Shown: positions 46,431 through 58,253 of the stretch, piece by piece
Layout: every line of letters begins with the position of its first letter
Position numbering within the stretch: the first letter of the stretch is position 1
Assembly: GCF_020379485.1 (NCBI RefSeq)
Contig: NW_026016851.1
Location: forward strand, 119,294-183,293
Length of the DNA stretch: 64,000 nucleotides
Source of the DNA: Brassica napus
Taxonomy: Eukaryota > Streptophyta > Magnoliopsida > Brassicales > Brassicaceae
Direction of reading: 5' to 3'
Notes under the pieces: model-generated
What the model saw: the letters and a program-made list of their open reading frames with translations, nothing else
What the model was told of the DNA's origin: nothing
The model's database searches: none
Position numbers and translations under genes: made by a program

Positions 46431-49400
46431 TGGCGGACCCCCATGGACGTCCTGTGTGTACTGAACAGACAGCCCACTTGGGACAAAATCACCCAAACAG
46501 TCCACGGGAAGGGCCAGCATGCTGAGTCCAAGGACAAACGTGCTGATATGTGTACTGAGGGACAGCCACGGACGTCCTGTGTGTGCTGACGGACACAGAC
46601 GGACACTGACGGACACACACGGACACCCACGGACGTCCTGTTTGTACTGAACAGACAGCCCACGAGGGCCAAAATCACCAGAACAGTCCACAAGAAGGGT
46701 CAGCATGCGGAGTCCAAGGACCAACGTGCTGATATGTGTACTGATGGACAGCCACGGACGTCATGTGTGTGCTGACGGACAGACACGAACACACACGGAC
46801 ATACACGTACAGCCACGAACGTCCTGTGTGTGCTGACGGACACACACGGACAGCCACAGACGTCATGTGTGCTGACGAACACCCACAGACGTCCTGTGTG
46901 TGCTGACGGACACCCATGGACGTCCTGTGTGTGCTGACGGACAGCCACAAACAGCCACGGACGTCCTGTGTGCTGGCGGACACCCACGGACGTCCTGTGT
47001 GTACTGAACAGACAGCCCACGTGGGATAAAATCACCCAAACAGTCCACGGGAAGGGCCAGCGTGCTGAGTCCAAGGACCAATGTGCTGATATGTGTACTG
47101 AGGGACAGCCACGGACGTCATGTGTGTGCTGACGGACACAGACGGACACACACGAACAGCCACGGACGTCCTGTGTGTGCTGGCGGACACCCACGCATGT
47201 CCTGTATGTACTGAACAGACAGCCCACGAGGGTCAAAATCACCCGAACAGTCCACAGGAAGGGTCAGCGTGCGGAGTCAAAGGACCAACGTGCTGATATG
47301 TGTACTGATGGACAGCCACAGACGTCATGTGTGTGCTGACAGACACTCACGGACACACACGCACAGCCACGAATGTCCTGTGTGTGCTGACGGAGACACA
47401 CGGACGTCCAGTGTGTGCTGACGGACACCCACAGATGTCCTGTTTGTACTGAACAGACAGCCCACGTGGGCCAAAATCACCCAAACAGTCCACGGGAAGG
47501 GCCAGCGTGCTGAGTCCAAGGACCAGCGTGCTGATATGTATACTGATGGACAGCCACGGACGTCCTGTGTGTGCTGACGGACACACACGGACTGCCACGG
47601 ACGTCCTGTGTGTGCTGGCGGACACCCACGGACGTCCTGTGTGTACTGAACAGATAGCCCACGTTGGCCAAAATTACCCAAACAGTCCACGGGAAGGGCC
47701 AGCGTGCAGAGTCCAAGGACCAACGTGCTGATATGTGTACTTATGGACAGCCACAGACGTCCTGTGTGTGCTGACGGACACACACGGACAGCCACGGACG
47801 TCCTGTGTATGCTTACGGACACACACGGACGTCCTTGTGTGCTGACCGACACCCACGAACGTCCTGTGTGTGCTGACAGAAACACACGGACACACACGGA
47901 TGTCCTGTGTGTGCTGACAGACAGCCACAAACGGCCCCGGACGTCCTGTGTGTGCTGGCGGACACCCATGGACGTCCTGTGTGGACTGAACAGACAGACC
48001 ACTTGGGACAAAACAGTCCACGGGAAGGGCCAGCATGCTGAGTCCAAGGACCAACGTGCTGATATGTGTACTGAGGGACAGCCACGGACGTCATGTGTGT
48101 GTTGACGGACACAGACGGACACACACGGACAGCCACAGACGTCCTGTGTGTGCTGGCGGACACCCACGGACGTCCTGTGTGTACTGAACAGACGTCCCAC
48201 GAGGGCCAAAATCACCCAAACAGTCCACAAGAAGGGTCAGCGTGCGGAGTCCAAGGACCAACGTACTGATATGTGTAATGATGGACAGCCACGAACGTCA
48301 TGTGTGTGCTGACGTCACACACAGACACACACGGACATACACGTACAGCCACAAACGTCCTGTGTGTGCTGACGGATACACACGGACAGCCACTGACGTC
48401 CTGTGTGTGCTGACGAACACCCACAGACGTCCTGTGTGTGCTGACGGACACCCACGGACATCCTGTGTGTGCTGACAGACACACACGGACACACACGGAC
48501 GTCCTGTGTGTGCTGACGGACAGCCACAAACAGCCACGGACGTCCTGTGTGTGCTGGCGGACACCCACGGACGTCCTGTGTGTACTGAACAGACAGCCCA
48601 CGTGTGATAAAATCATCCAAACAGTCCACGCGAAGGGCCAGCGTGCTGAGTCCAAGGACCAACGTGCTGATATGTCTAATGAGGGACAGCCACATACGTC
48701 CTGTGTGTGCTGACGGACACAGACGGAAACACACGGACAGCCACGGATGTCCTGTGTGTGCTGGCGGACACCCACGGACGTCCTGTGTGTACTGAACACA
48801 CAGCCCACGAGGGCCAAAATCACCCGAACAGTCAACAGGAAGGGTCAGTGTGCGGAGTCAAAGGACCAACGTGCTGATATGTGTACTGATGGACAGCCAC
48901 AGATGTCATGTGTGTGCTGTCGGACACACACGGAAACACACGCACAGACACGAACGTCCTGTGTGTGCTGACGGACACACACGGACGTCCTGTGTCTGCT
49001 GACGGACACCACAAACGTCCTGTATGTACTGAACAGACAGCGCACGTGGGCCAAAATCACCCAAACAGTCCACGGGAAGGGCCAGCGTGTAGAGTCCAAG
49101 GACCAACGTCCTGATATGTGTACTGATGTACAGCCACAGACGTCCTGTGTGTGCTGACGGACACACACGGACAGCCACAGACGTCCTTTGTATGCTTACG
49201 GACACACACGGACGTCCTGTGTGTGCTGACCGACACCCGCAAACATCCTGTGTGTGCTGACAGACACACACGGACACAAACGGATGTCCTGTGTGTGCTG
49301 ACGGACAGCCACAAACAGCCCCGGACGTCCTGTGTGTGCTGGCGGACACCCATGGACGTCCTGTGTGTACTGAACAGACAGCCCACTTGGGACAAAATCA

Positions 49401-51990
49401 CCGAAACAGTCCACGGGAAGGGCCAGCGTGCAGAGTCCAAGGACCAACGTGCTGATATGTGTACTGAGGGACAGCCACGAACGTCCTGTGTGTGCAGACG
49501 GACACAGACGGACACAGACGGACACACACGGACAGCCCCAGACGTCCTGTGTGTGCTGGCGGACACCCACAGACGTACTGTGTGTACCTAACAGACAGCC
49601 CACGAGGGCCAAAATCACCCGAACAGTCCACAAGAAGGGTCAGCGTGTGGAGTCCAAGGACCAACGTGGTTATATGTGTACTGATGGACAGCCACGTATG
49701 TCATGTGTGTGCTGACGGACACACACAGACACACACGGACATACACGTACAGCCACGAACGTCCTGTGTGTGCTGACGGACACACACGGACAGCCACGGA
49801 TGTCCTGTGTGTGCTGACGAACACCCACAGACGTCCTGTGTGTACTGAACAGACAGCCCACGTGGGCCAAAATCACCCAAACAGTCCAAAGGAAGGGCCA
49901 GCGTGCTGATATGTGTATTGATGGACAGCCACGGACTTCCTGTGTGTGCTGACGGACACACACGGACGTCCTGTGTGTGCTGACGGACACACACAGACGT
50001 CTTGTTTGTGCTGACGGAGACACACGGACGTCCTGTGTGTGCTGAAGGACAGCCACGGACAGCCACGAACGTCCTGTGTGTGCTGGTGGACACCCACAGA
50101 CACACACGGACAGCCACATACATCATGCGTGTGCTAACGGACAGCCACAGACAGCAACAGACGTCATGTTTGTGCTAGCGGACACCCACAGATGTCCTGT
50201 GTGTACAGAAAAGACAGCCCACGTGGGCCAAAATCACCCAAACAGTCCACGAGAAGGGCCATCGTACTGAGTCTGAGGACCAACGTGCTGATATGTGTAC
50301 TGATGGACAGCCACGGACGTCATGTGTGTGCTGACGGCCACAGACGGACAGACACGGACAGCTACGAATGTCCTGTGTGTGCTGGTGGACACCCACGGAC
50401 GTCCTGTGTGTACTTACCAGACAGCCCACGGGGGCCAAAATCACCCGAACAGTCCACGGGAAGGGTCAGCATGCTGAGTCCAAGGACCAACGTGCTGATA
50501 TGTGTATTGATGGACAGCCACGGACGTCCGGTGTGTGCTGATGGACACACACAAACAGCCCGGGACGTCTTGTGTGTGCTGACGGACACAGACGGACATC
50601 CTGTGTGTGCTGACGGACACCCACGGACGTCCTGTGTGTACTGACCAGACAGCCCATGTGGGCCAAAATCACCCGAACAGTCCACGGGATAGGGTCAGCA
50701 TGCTGAGTCCAAGGACCAATGTGCTGATATGTGTACTGAGGGACAGCCACGGACGTCCTGTGTGTGCTGACTGACACAGACGGACACACACTAACACACG
50801 GACAGCCACGGACGTCCTGTGTGTGCTGACGGACACAGACGGATACACACGAACACGCGGACAGCCACAGACCTCCTGTGTGTGCTGGTGGACACCCACG
50901 GACGTCCTGTGTGTACTGAACAGACAGCCCACGAGGGCCAAAATCACCCGAACAGACCACAGGAAGGGTCAGCATGCTGAGTCCAAGGACCATGGATGTC
51001 ATGTCTGTCCTGACGGACACACACAGACACACACGCACAGCCACGAACGTCATGTGTGTGTGCTGACGGACACACACAGACGTACTGTGTGTGCTGACGG
51101 ACACCCACAGACGTCCTGTGTGTACTAAACAGAAAGCCCACGTGAGCCAAAATCACCCAAACAGTCCACGGGAAGGGCTAGGGTGTTGAGTCCAAGGACC
51201 AGCGTGCTGATATGTGTACTGATGGACAGCCACTGACGTCCTGTGTGTGCTGACGGACACACACAGACACACACGGACGTCCTGTGTGTGCTGACGGACA
51301 CACACAGACGTCCTGTGTGTGCTGACGGACACACACGGACGTCCTGTGTGTGCTGACAGACACACACGGACAGCCACAGACTTCCTGTGTGTGCTAACGG
51401 ACAGCCACAGACAGGTACAGACGTCATGTGTATGCTGACGGACACCCCCGGACGTCCTGTGTGTACTGAACAGACAGCCTACGTGGGCCAAAATCACCCG
51501 AATAGTCCACGGGAAGGGCCAGCGTGCTGAGTCCAAGGACCAGTGTGCTGATATGTGTACTGATGGACAGCCACAGACTTCCTGTGTGTGCTAACGGACA
51601 CACACGGACAGCCACAGACAGCCACGGACGTCCTGTGTGTGCTGACAGACAGCCACGGACGTCCTGTGTGTGCTGACAGACAGCCACGGACGTCCTGTGT
51701 GTGCTGACAGACAGCCACGGACGTCCTGTGTGTGCTGCAGACACCCACGAACGTCCTGTGTGTACTGAAAAAACAGCCCAAGTGGGCCAAAATCACCCAA
51801 ACAGTCCACGGGGAGGGTCATCGTGCTGAGTCCAAGGACCAACGTGCTGATATGTGTACTGGTGGACAGTCACGAATGTCCTGTATGTGCTGACGGACAG
51901 CCACAGACGTCCTGTTTGTGCTGATGGACACACACATACGTTTTGTGTGTGCTGACGGACCCACACGGACACACACGGACACACACGGAC
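46431..51990. repeat. Satellite array, segment 4 (5.6 kb)
   Basis: It continues segment 3 across element C (GTGCTGGCG joined to GACCCCCATGGACG). Towards the right it becomes more irregular. At about 51620-51735 there are four near-perfect head-to-tail 31-bp subrepeats (ACAGCCACGGACGTCC...TGACAG). It ends in CACACGGACA units fused to an LTR fragment. Confidence 0.94.
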
Positions 51991-52584
51991 ATAATCATAA
52001 AACGTATGAACCTACCTACCGTATCCTAAGTCATTCAACCAACCACCCCTTGACTTAGAATCAGATAGATAGTCCAGAATAGATAAACAGAACACACAAA
52101 CAGATCCGGATCGTCCCCAAAGACCAATCCGTCTAACCGGATAGAATCTAGGTGCGACCGGCCAATGGAGTCCGGCTCAATGGCCTAACGAACTCCCTTA
52201 CCTGATCCGGCCTTAGCCCTGGATCCAATCGGCCGAGTAAGCCTCCAGCCTAATCCGGAAGGCTTAGCAACCGGTCAGACCTTGCGACTCTACCTTGGCT
52301 TAGACAAACCGTGACCTTGTCTTAACTAGACAAGCCATAAGCTGATCCATAAGGATCGGTCCTAACCTGTCCCGAAAGACACCGTTTGGAACATGCACCC
52401 TTTGGCCATTCGTGCCTTTTGGACACTCATGACTCTTGACAACTCGTGCCCTTTGGGTCATTCCCAACTGTTCGTCCTAACCTCCCAGTCTTGGTGCGAT
52501 CGGATCATCCGACTAACCGACCCGTGTCTAGGCTAGCGGTTTGGTTATGTTCGGCCAAAGCCTAGGGACGTGTCCCTTGGACTC
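51991..52584 (-). mobile_element. A/B-type LTR fragment (minus)
   Basis: It matches the middle of the A-type LTR (compare 2708-3390), including the short-repeat ladder (about 52390-52460), and lacks both LTR ends. It is joined to satellite on the left without an LTR terminus and is cut on the right, after CCCTTGGACTC, by another LTR. Confidence 0.9.
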
Positions 52585-54260
52585 TGTAAGACCCGATCCC
52601 GGCCGCCTAGGCCGCGGTCGATGCCTCATGTCGCTCGGTCCACTTCCTGGCCGAACCTCTTAATTTCTGCCCTTTATTTATAATATCGCCTAAAGGCGAG
52701 GGCTAACTTAGACCTTAGCTAAAGACTTACCTAGTCATTAATAGCCTAGATCCTTTCAACAGATACGCAGCGGAATATTCTCTAGTTAACCATTGGTCTA
52801 AAACCAATCTAACACTTGTCTGGTCGAATCACCTTAGCCTTGGTCAGGTTACTCAACTACCAATTAGCTTAAAGGTCAATCCTAAACCAAAACCAAGCCA
52901 TACGATTCTGAGGTTCCATTCCCCTAAACCATTCTATCTAGATCTACATAAGTAAATGCTAGATCATACCTTTGCCACATCTATGGAGCTTATTAGCTCA
53001 TCGGTCCTCCATTGACTCGAATTGCTCTTGCTTAACAGCTGGACCATGATCACTCAATGATCTTACTTATGGTCCTTATCTTGACTCCTGCGTCAAACAG
53101 CTCCCCTAGGTACTTAGTCATTCAACCAACCATCCCCATAGACATAAATAACCTTTGAGAAGTCTTTGAAAGGATAAGGGTTTGCATAAGGCCTTTCTCG
53201 GCTCATGCACAATCCGAAATCCTTTTGCCTTATAGGCAATAGTACCAAGTCCATCTTCTGGACTGACAAAGCTCATTAGATCCTAAGTCAATCAACCAAC
53301 CATCCTCACATGACTTGGAACTGATGAGTCTTCATCTGGCCTGACCGGCCTTGGGACTTAACCCAGACAACATATATGATTTGTTCATACCAACCGATGC
53401 ATTAATTAATCAGGTTAGGACTGACACCTTGAACCATCATTCAGAGGTAAGGTCGTCCATACTCAATCATGATCAGATCTTACACGGCCTTCCTTGAAAC
53501 ACTTAGGCTCAGTATCTATGGTCTACGACACATAGTACTAGCCACACACTTCGTCATGACTCTTAGCCAATCTCGAAGCTATTAACACCAACGTTGATAT
53601 CTAGAAGCATCACATCAATACTCTTACTCCAGCAACGTGACTATCCATACTAGTGTTCGGCCATCGAACCATTGTCATGAAACATGATCCGACCACTAGA
53701 CTTGATAAGCCATCGTCCACTTAGCATGTACTGATATAACCGGCCTTCCATTGCCATCATGTGGGTCTATGCCCTACATGAGGCATATGGCGCCTATCTT
53801 ACTCACCAAGCAAAGGTTTATCGTAAGATATCCCACTTAGCCTTTGCGGCCAGAACCTTCATCCATTGACCATGGATTATGGTTCATACATCAATCATGT
53901 TGTACGGATTGCACTAGCCTTAAGGCCTTCGCTATTTCCTTACACTCATGTATTGACCTGTAGGACAACCTATTGCCATCATGTGGGTCCACGCCCAACA
54001 TAATGCATTTGGTGTCCTTGTGACCATTGAACCACTCGTACCCTTTTCGGTCCCGTTCCGTTTGTACCCTTTCAGTCCCAACCCGTTTGTACCCTTTCGG
54101 TCACGAACCGTTCACATCCGATGGATCATGATACGTTCGAACCTCTTGGATCACGACACGTTCGTACCTCTTGGATCACGACACGTTCGTACCTCTTGGG
54201 TCACGACATGATCTTTGGCAACACGCAACCTTGGATCACGATGCACCCTTTGGTCCTCGT
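52585..54260 (-). mobile_element. Diverged C-like LTR (minus), truncated
   Basis: Its U5 end (TGTAAGACCC on the plus strand) starts cleanly at 52585 inside the A/B-type LTR fragment. It parallels the C LTR from its end back to about the 38200 equivalent, then diverges. At 54030-54250 there is a ladder of short repeats ('cgtaccctttcggtc', then about three 'ttggatcacgacacgttcg' units). No PBS adjoins, so solo LTR or fragment. Its start is lost at the junction with element F. Confidence 0.75.
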
Positions 54261-54856
54261 GTCCTCAAATCCATTGTACATGTATCAAAAGCGAATAAAT
54301 CAGATACAAAGGATTTTAAATTCATGGAAAATTCAATGAATGAAAAGTTTGGACAGAAACTTCTTTGGATGTTTGAACTCGTTTCCCTCAGGTATGTGCG
54401 GTTTCATGTTCCACGAACACAAGTCCTTTGGCATTCACCAGGGCTTGCTCTCCTTGGAAACTGATCATGCTTATCATGTTCATTCAAAACAACTAGAGAA
54501 ACCACATCAAATCTGCGAAAGAAATAATCAAAGGGTTTCTCTATCCTCATCATGAATGAAATCAAATTGATTTTTTGGCCTAAGCAATTTTGGTTCATTC
54601 CTTTTCTTAAACCAAATATCTTTCAAACCACAGCTCAATGAAAACAATTCAAGAAAATGTTTAAGCAAAACGTTTTTCAACCAAGTAAGATTTGTTTTTG
54701 CTTAGAAATTCTCGGTTTTAAAACATTTTCAAGATGAGCAGAGACAATCAACCCATGATCCTTACAGTGCTTTTGGTTTGGACAGGAGGTTGACTGAGGA
54801 AAGACCTTTGGTTCATTGAGGATCGGTTTTGGCTTAGGCCGCTCCTTTCTTGAGCC
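54261..54856 (-). other. Element F 3' region, no gene visible
   Basis: AT-rich, stops in all frames, no motif recognised. Possibly the decayed continuation of the ORF at 54857-55962. Confidence 0.4.
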
Positions 54857-55962
54857 TCAATCTCCTTTAGAAGTCTGGTACTCGAGGATAGACAGACTGG
54901 AGAATCTCCGGTTTGGAAAATTCATAACTCCTTCCTCCGTGATGCTTTTCAAGTGATTCCAATCCTCAGTGAATCCTTGGTGAGTTGGATTTCCTTTGAA
55001 ATTGAATTCATGACAAAAGACCTTCTGAATGTTGAGATATCCGTTTTTGACTGAACCCCTCTTGCTGGTATCTCCAAGGTAGCCGGTTTGAACAAAGCTT
55101 CTCCAAATCTCAGGCTGTTGGGCACGGTCAATGCTTTCATTTCTCAGAGGCTCAACCTGTCTTTCCTGGATACTCAAACAAACAAGTGCGCTTGAAGTTC
55201 AAAAGACAAAGGGGCAGGAGTTGTGTCGGGATCAAAGCAAAGATGGCTCTCCATAGCGATGGATGTTATGTTTTTTGCTTCTTCATCAAAGACTGGACCA
55301 GGTTCATCCTCCTCATCAAAGATAGGATCTTGATCTTCATCAAAAAATATCCTAGTGTCAAGACATGGTCCTTGATGTGGTAAATCTAGTGGCTCTTCCT
55401 CCAAAACCTGTGGAGAGAAAACAAGACTACTCGGATGCTCCGGTTGCAAAATGGTTAGTTCTACAATTGCATGTTCAATATCAGTTGCAAACTCAGGTTC
55501 AAGAGAAGGAAGATCACAATTTTTCTCACAAGAAAACAAGCTTTCAATTGGCTCTTCATCATATTCATCATAGATGGGTAAAGAATCTGAAAAATCTTTC
55601 AACTCCTCAACATGGATTTCAGATTTACCTTTGGATTTCTTGCTGATGAATAAGGATGGCTCAGCTACAGGTGCACGTGTGGATATGCTCTTCTTATGGG
55701 TCTGGTTGACGTCCTTGAGGGTTTTCACCACTTCCTCCACAAAGTTATCACAAAACTCTTGGACATCAAACTGAAGCAAACATCTCTTTGGATCAGCTTC
55801 ACCTTGGGACGACTTGAAAGGTTCATTGCACCTCCTGTTTGGCATATCTTGCACACTAACAAACTCATCAAAATTATTCAAAGAATATTTAAATGAAGAT
55901 TGAGAGATAGTTTGTTGTGGGGATTTCTCCTTGCTACTTTCCCTTTGAAGACCAAACATCAT
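54857..55962 (-). pseudogene. Unrecognised acidic ORF of element F, frameshifted
   Basis: The first part (55962-55174) starts with two ATG codons and gives 262 aa: a Ser/Gln-rich start, a middle with FCDNFVEEVVKTLKDVN, and a strongly acidic second half (YDEEPIESLFSCEKNCDLPS, FDEEDEPGPVFDEEA). The reading then shifts frame near 55180 into a 106-aa continuation (WRSFVQTGYLGDTS, VMNFPNRR). From memory, similar hypothetical proteins recur in mustard-family genomes beside retroelements; I could not check this. No enzymatic or zinc motif is visible, and it may be a gag-like or accessory protein. Confidence 0.6.
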
Positions 55963-56396
55963 AACCTGAAAATCTCAACACAAAATTAGAAAATAAAACC
56001 TCACTCTCTCAAGTGTTTAATCTCACCCACTCAAGTGTTTCTCTCAGATTTAGGTGATCACACACAAGTTTCTACTCAATTTTCTAAGAAGAACACATCA
56101 AAGAATCCCAATGGACAAAATCCAAGCAAACACAAGATAATTTTAAAAGAGAGAAAGATAAGAGATTTTGGTTTTGGGAATCCGTTTTAACCACCTCAAA
56201 GGCTGGATTTCTCCTCAGCCAGCAGGCTTTCTCTTCCACCACCAATCCCCAAATGAAAAACTTTTTTTTATAGATAGAGGATGGTAATGAGGGGTCCGGA
56301 TTCAAGATGGATAGAAGAAGAAGTGTTTATGATTTAGAAATGGAAGATGAGAAAGATGAATGATTTAGAAGATACCAAACGAGCGGCTCTGATACC
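55963..56396 (-). other. Leader between PBS and ORF in element F
   Basis: Non-coding. A sequence reading TTTTCAGGTTATG stands directly before the ATG at 55962, which resembles a 3' splice site, but I see no matching donor with confidence. Confidence 0.35.
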
Positions 56397-56408
56397 ACTT
56401 GAAGGACC
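56397..56408 (-). other. Primer-binding site, element F
   Basis: TGGTATCAGAGC on the minus strand, 2 bp after the LTR end (CCTTCA at 56411). It shows the orientation of element F. Confidence 0.9.
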
Positions 56409-56819
56409 CTAAGATCGGCTCACTCAAATGGATCAGATTTGGATATGAACTCCGGATGGAGAACTGGATGGATTGAAGGGTCGCACGAAGGTTGCGGAAA
56501 GGCCTTCGATATTCCCGACTCCAAATGGTGCTTGATATCAATCACAAGACCACCAAGTGAAGGATATCTGGTCGTTGCTTGATATGACTCACAAGACCAA
56601 CGATTTGAGGAAGTGTTTACTTGGATATGACTCACCAAGAAACTAAGAACAAGTTCTAAACGAAGAACAAAGAGTTTAACTCAAACTTTAGACAAAATCG
56701 ATTTCTGATTTATTAAAATGAAAGAGTTTCATACTTATAGAGTTTTGTAGATCTAGGAATTAAATAGAAAAGTAGATCTAGATCTAGATCTAGTCATTAA
56801 ACAAAATAAAGACAGATTA

Positions 56820-57300
56820 TTAAATGTGACTGATCGGCTTCTGTCCAGGTTCGTTGTATCCTGAAGCAGGGACCGCGGTAAGGAGAAGGACGGATGTGGG
56901 ACTGTCCGTATGAGCCACCATGTCCGGATCATGAACCAGACTGGACCAAGTGTGTCCTATGTCTTCAGAAAGGTGAAGGATCCTTGCCTTAGTGAAACTT
57001 GGCTCATCAAAGTGCGTGAACTGATCAAAAGGGTAGATCAGTCCATCAGTATGGTTGCCGGTACGTGCAGTATGGGCCAATCGAGCCAAAACAGAGAAGT
57101 CTCGATCATTTTGTGAAACCTCATGATCCAAGTCAAGTCTGGCATGATCTTTCTCAAGTCTGAGATGATCTTTCTCAAGTCTGGCATGATCTTTCTCAAG
57201 TCTGGCATGATCCAAGTCAAGTCTGGCACGGTGAAAAACATGAACCTCGGTTGAAATGTTCAGAACGTCTTGAACTCCATGCTGAGCTGGTTCCATGTAA
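56820..57300 (-). other. ORF segment inside the element F LTR
   Basis: An open frame ending at 56820. Its C-terminal half shares motifs with 590-913 (LARL-x2-TAR, F-D-x-F, RIL-x-LSED, TSVLLLTA). The N-terminal part contains a 7-residue repeat (H-A-R-L-E-K-D and relatives, five times) made by a 21-bp tandem repeat, which would favour a charged helix. The frame is open further upstream into foreign LTR sequence, so the start is not defined. Confidence 0.35.
57117..57235 (-). repeat. 21-bp tandem repeat, about five units, in the element F LTR
   Basis: Units read CTGGCATGATCTTTCTCAAGT with one or two changes. Because 21 is a multiple of 3, the copies keep the frame of the overlapping ORF. The related LTR at 388-1383 lacks the expansion. 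Confidence 0.9.
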
Positions 57301-57324
57301 TGATCCGTGGACTGCGGCACATCA

Positions 57325-58253
57325 ACGAGTTCCAAAGGTTGTGAGTTGCCAAAGGGTGTAAGTAACCAAGCGTTACGGACGACAAGAGGTACGAGGACCA
57401 ATAGGTACCAAGGACCGAAGGGGTGCATGTTCCAAACGGTGCCTGTTGAGACAGGTCGTGTCCGTTCCTTAGGGATCAGACCATGTCTTGTCCGTCGAGA
57501 CAAGTACACGGTTCGTCTAAGCCAGGGTAAGAGTCGCAAGGTCCGATCGGCCGTTTGGCCTACTCGGATTGGGTGTGAGGCTTACTCGGCCGTTGGATCC
57601 AGGCCCAAGGCCGGATCAGGTAAGAAAGTCCGTTGGGCCATTGAGCCGGACTTCATCTAGGCCGGTCGCACCTAGATTCTATCCGGATGGACGGATTGGT
57701 CTTCGGGACGATCCGGACTGTTCGTGTGTTCTGTTTATCTATTCTGGACTGTCTATCTGATTCTAAGTCAAGGGGTGGTTGGTTGAATGACTTAGGATTC
57801 GGTAGGCAGGGTTTATATATTTTTATAAGTATATTGTCCGAGGTTTATCTATGTTCTAGGAACCAAGCCAAGCATTGTAGAATCGACCAGTTCTATTTTC
57901 GGTTATGATTAATGCTTATCTGGTTGTGGTTTCAGGAACTAAGGATGGTTCTGGTCAAGCCAAGGAGCCGTGAAGGCTCGGTCAGTGAGAGGCTGTGTAA
58001 CGTATGGTTAGATGATGCTAGGGATGAACTAGTGATTGTCTATGAAACGATTAAGAAGTTGTGTATCAGATCTCATGTTTCTAAGTAATACATTTTACAC
58101 ATTTATATTCCGCTGTGCTATCTGTTCAATTGTTTTAGAACCTCGGATTCGAACATGACTTAGTAAATGAAAGACATAAAATGAATCAAGCAAGGGATTG
58201 ATTAAGTAGAAAATGGGCCCAGTTTCGTCGAGAGGCCGGATTCGGGTGTTACA
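57325..58253 (+). mobile_element. A-type LTR, 3' part (element E)
   Basis: It starts within the short-repeat ladder (57325-57440) and runs through the end of the leader-ORF intron, exon 2 and U5 to TTCGGGTGTTACA at 58253. The TATA box and exon 1 are missing. It is a slightly diverged member of the A/B family. Pol follows directly, without a PBS or gag. Confidence 0.85.
57936..58088 (+). CDS. LTR leader ORF, exon 2 only (element E LTR)
   Basis: Acceptor GTGGTTTCAG, then 50 codons to TAA. The frame is intact. Relative to the element A 5' copy's exon 2, I count several synonymous changes (GTG/GTA, GAG/GAA, ACT/ACG, ATT/ATC) and few replacements (V/I, E/R, K/E at codon 1). Exon 1 is deleted, so this copy cannot make the product. 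Confidence 0.45.
   Translation, partial: ELRMVLVKPRSREGSVSERLCNVWLDDARDELVIVYETIKKLCIRSHVSK

Larger units (their letters stand above)
54261..57324 (-). mobile_element. Element F: LTR plus PBS plus broken ORF of unknown family
   Basis: On the minus strand: LTR 57324-56411, PBS, leader, a disrupted ORF (55962-54857) and non-coding sequence to about 54261. No second LTR is seen at the left side, so it is truncated. The left boundary is a judgement from where the ladder repeats stop. It interrupts LTR sequence of the other families on both sides. Confidence 0.65.
56411..57324 (-). mobile_element. Element F 5' LTR (about 914 bp)
   Basis: On the minus strand it starts TGATGTGCCG and ends GGTCCTTCA, followed by the PBS. 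It carries an ORF segment shared with the LTR at 388-1383 and a 21-bp tandem repeat. The start was placed at the first TG after the neighbouring A-type ladder sequence. Confidence 0.7.
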
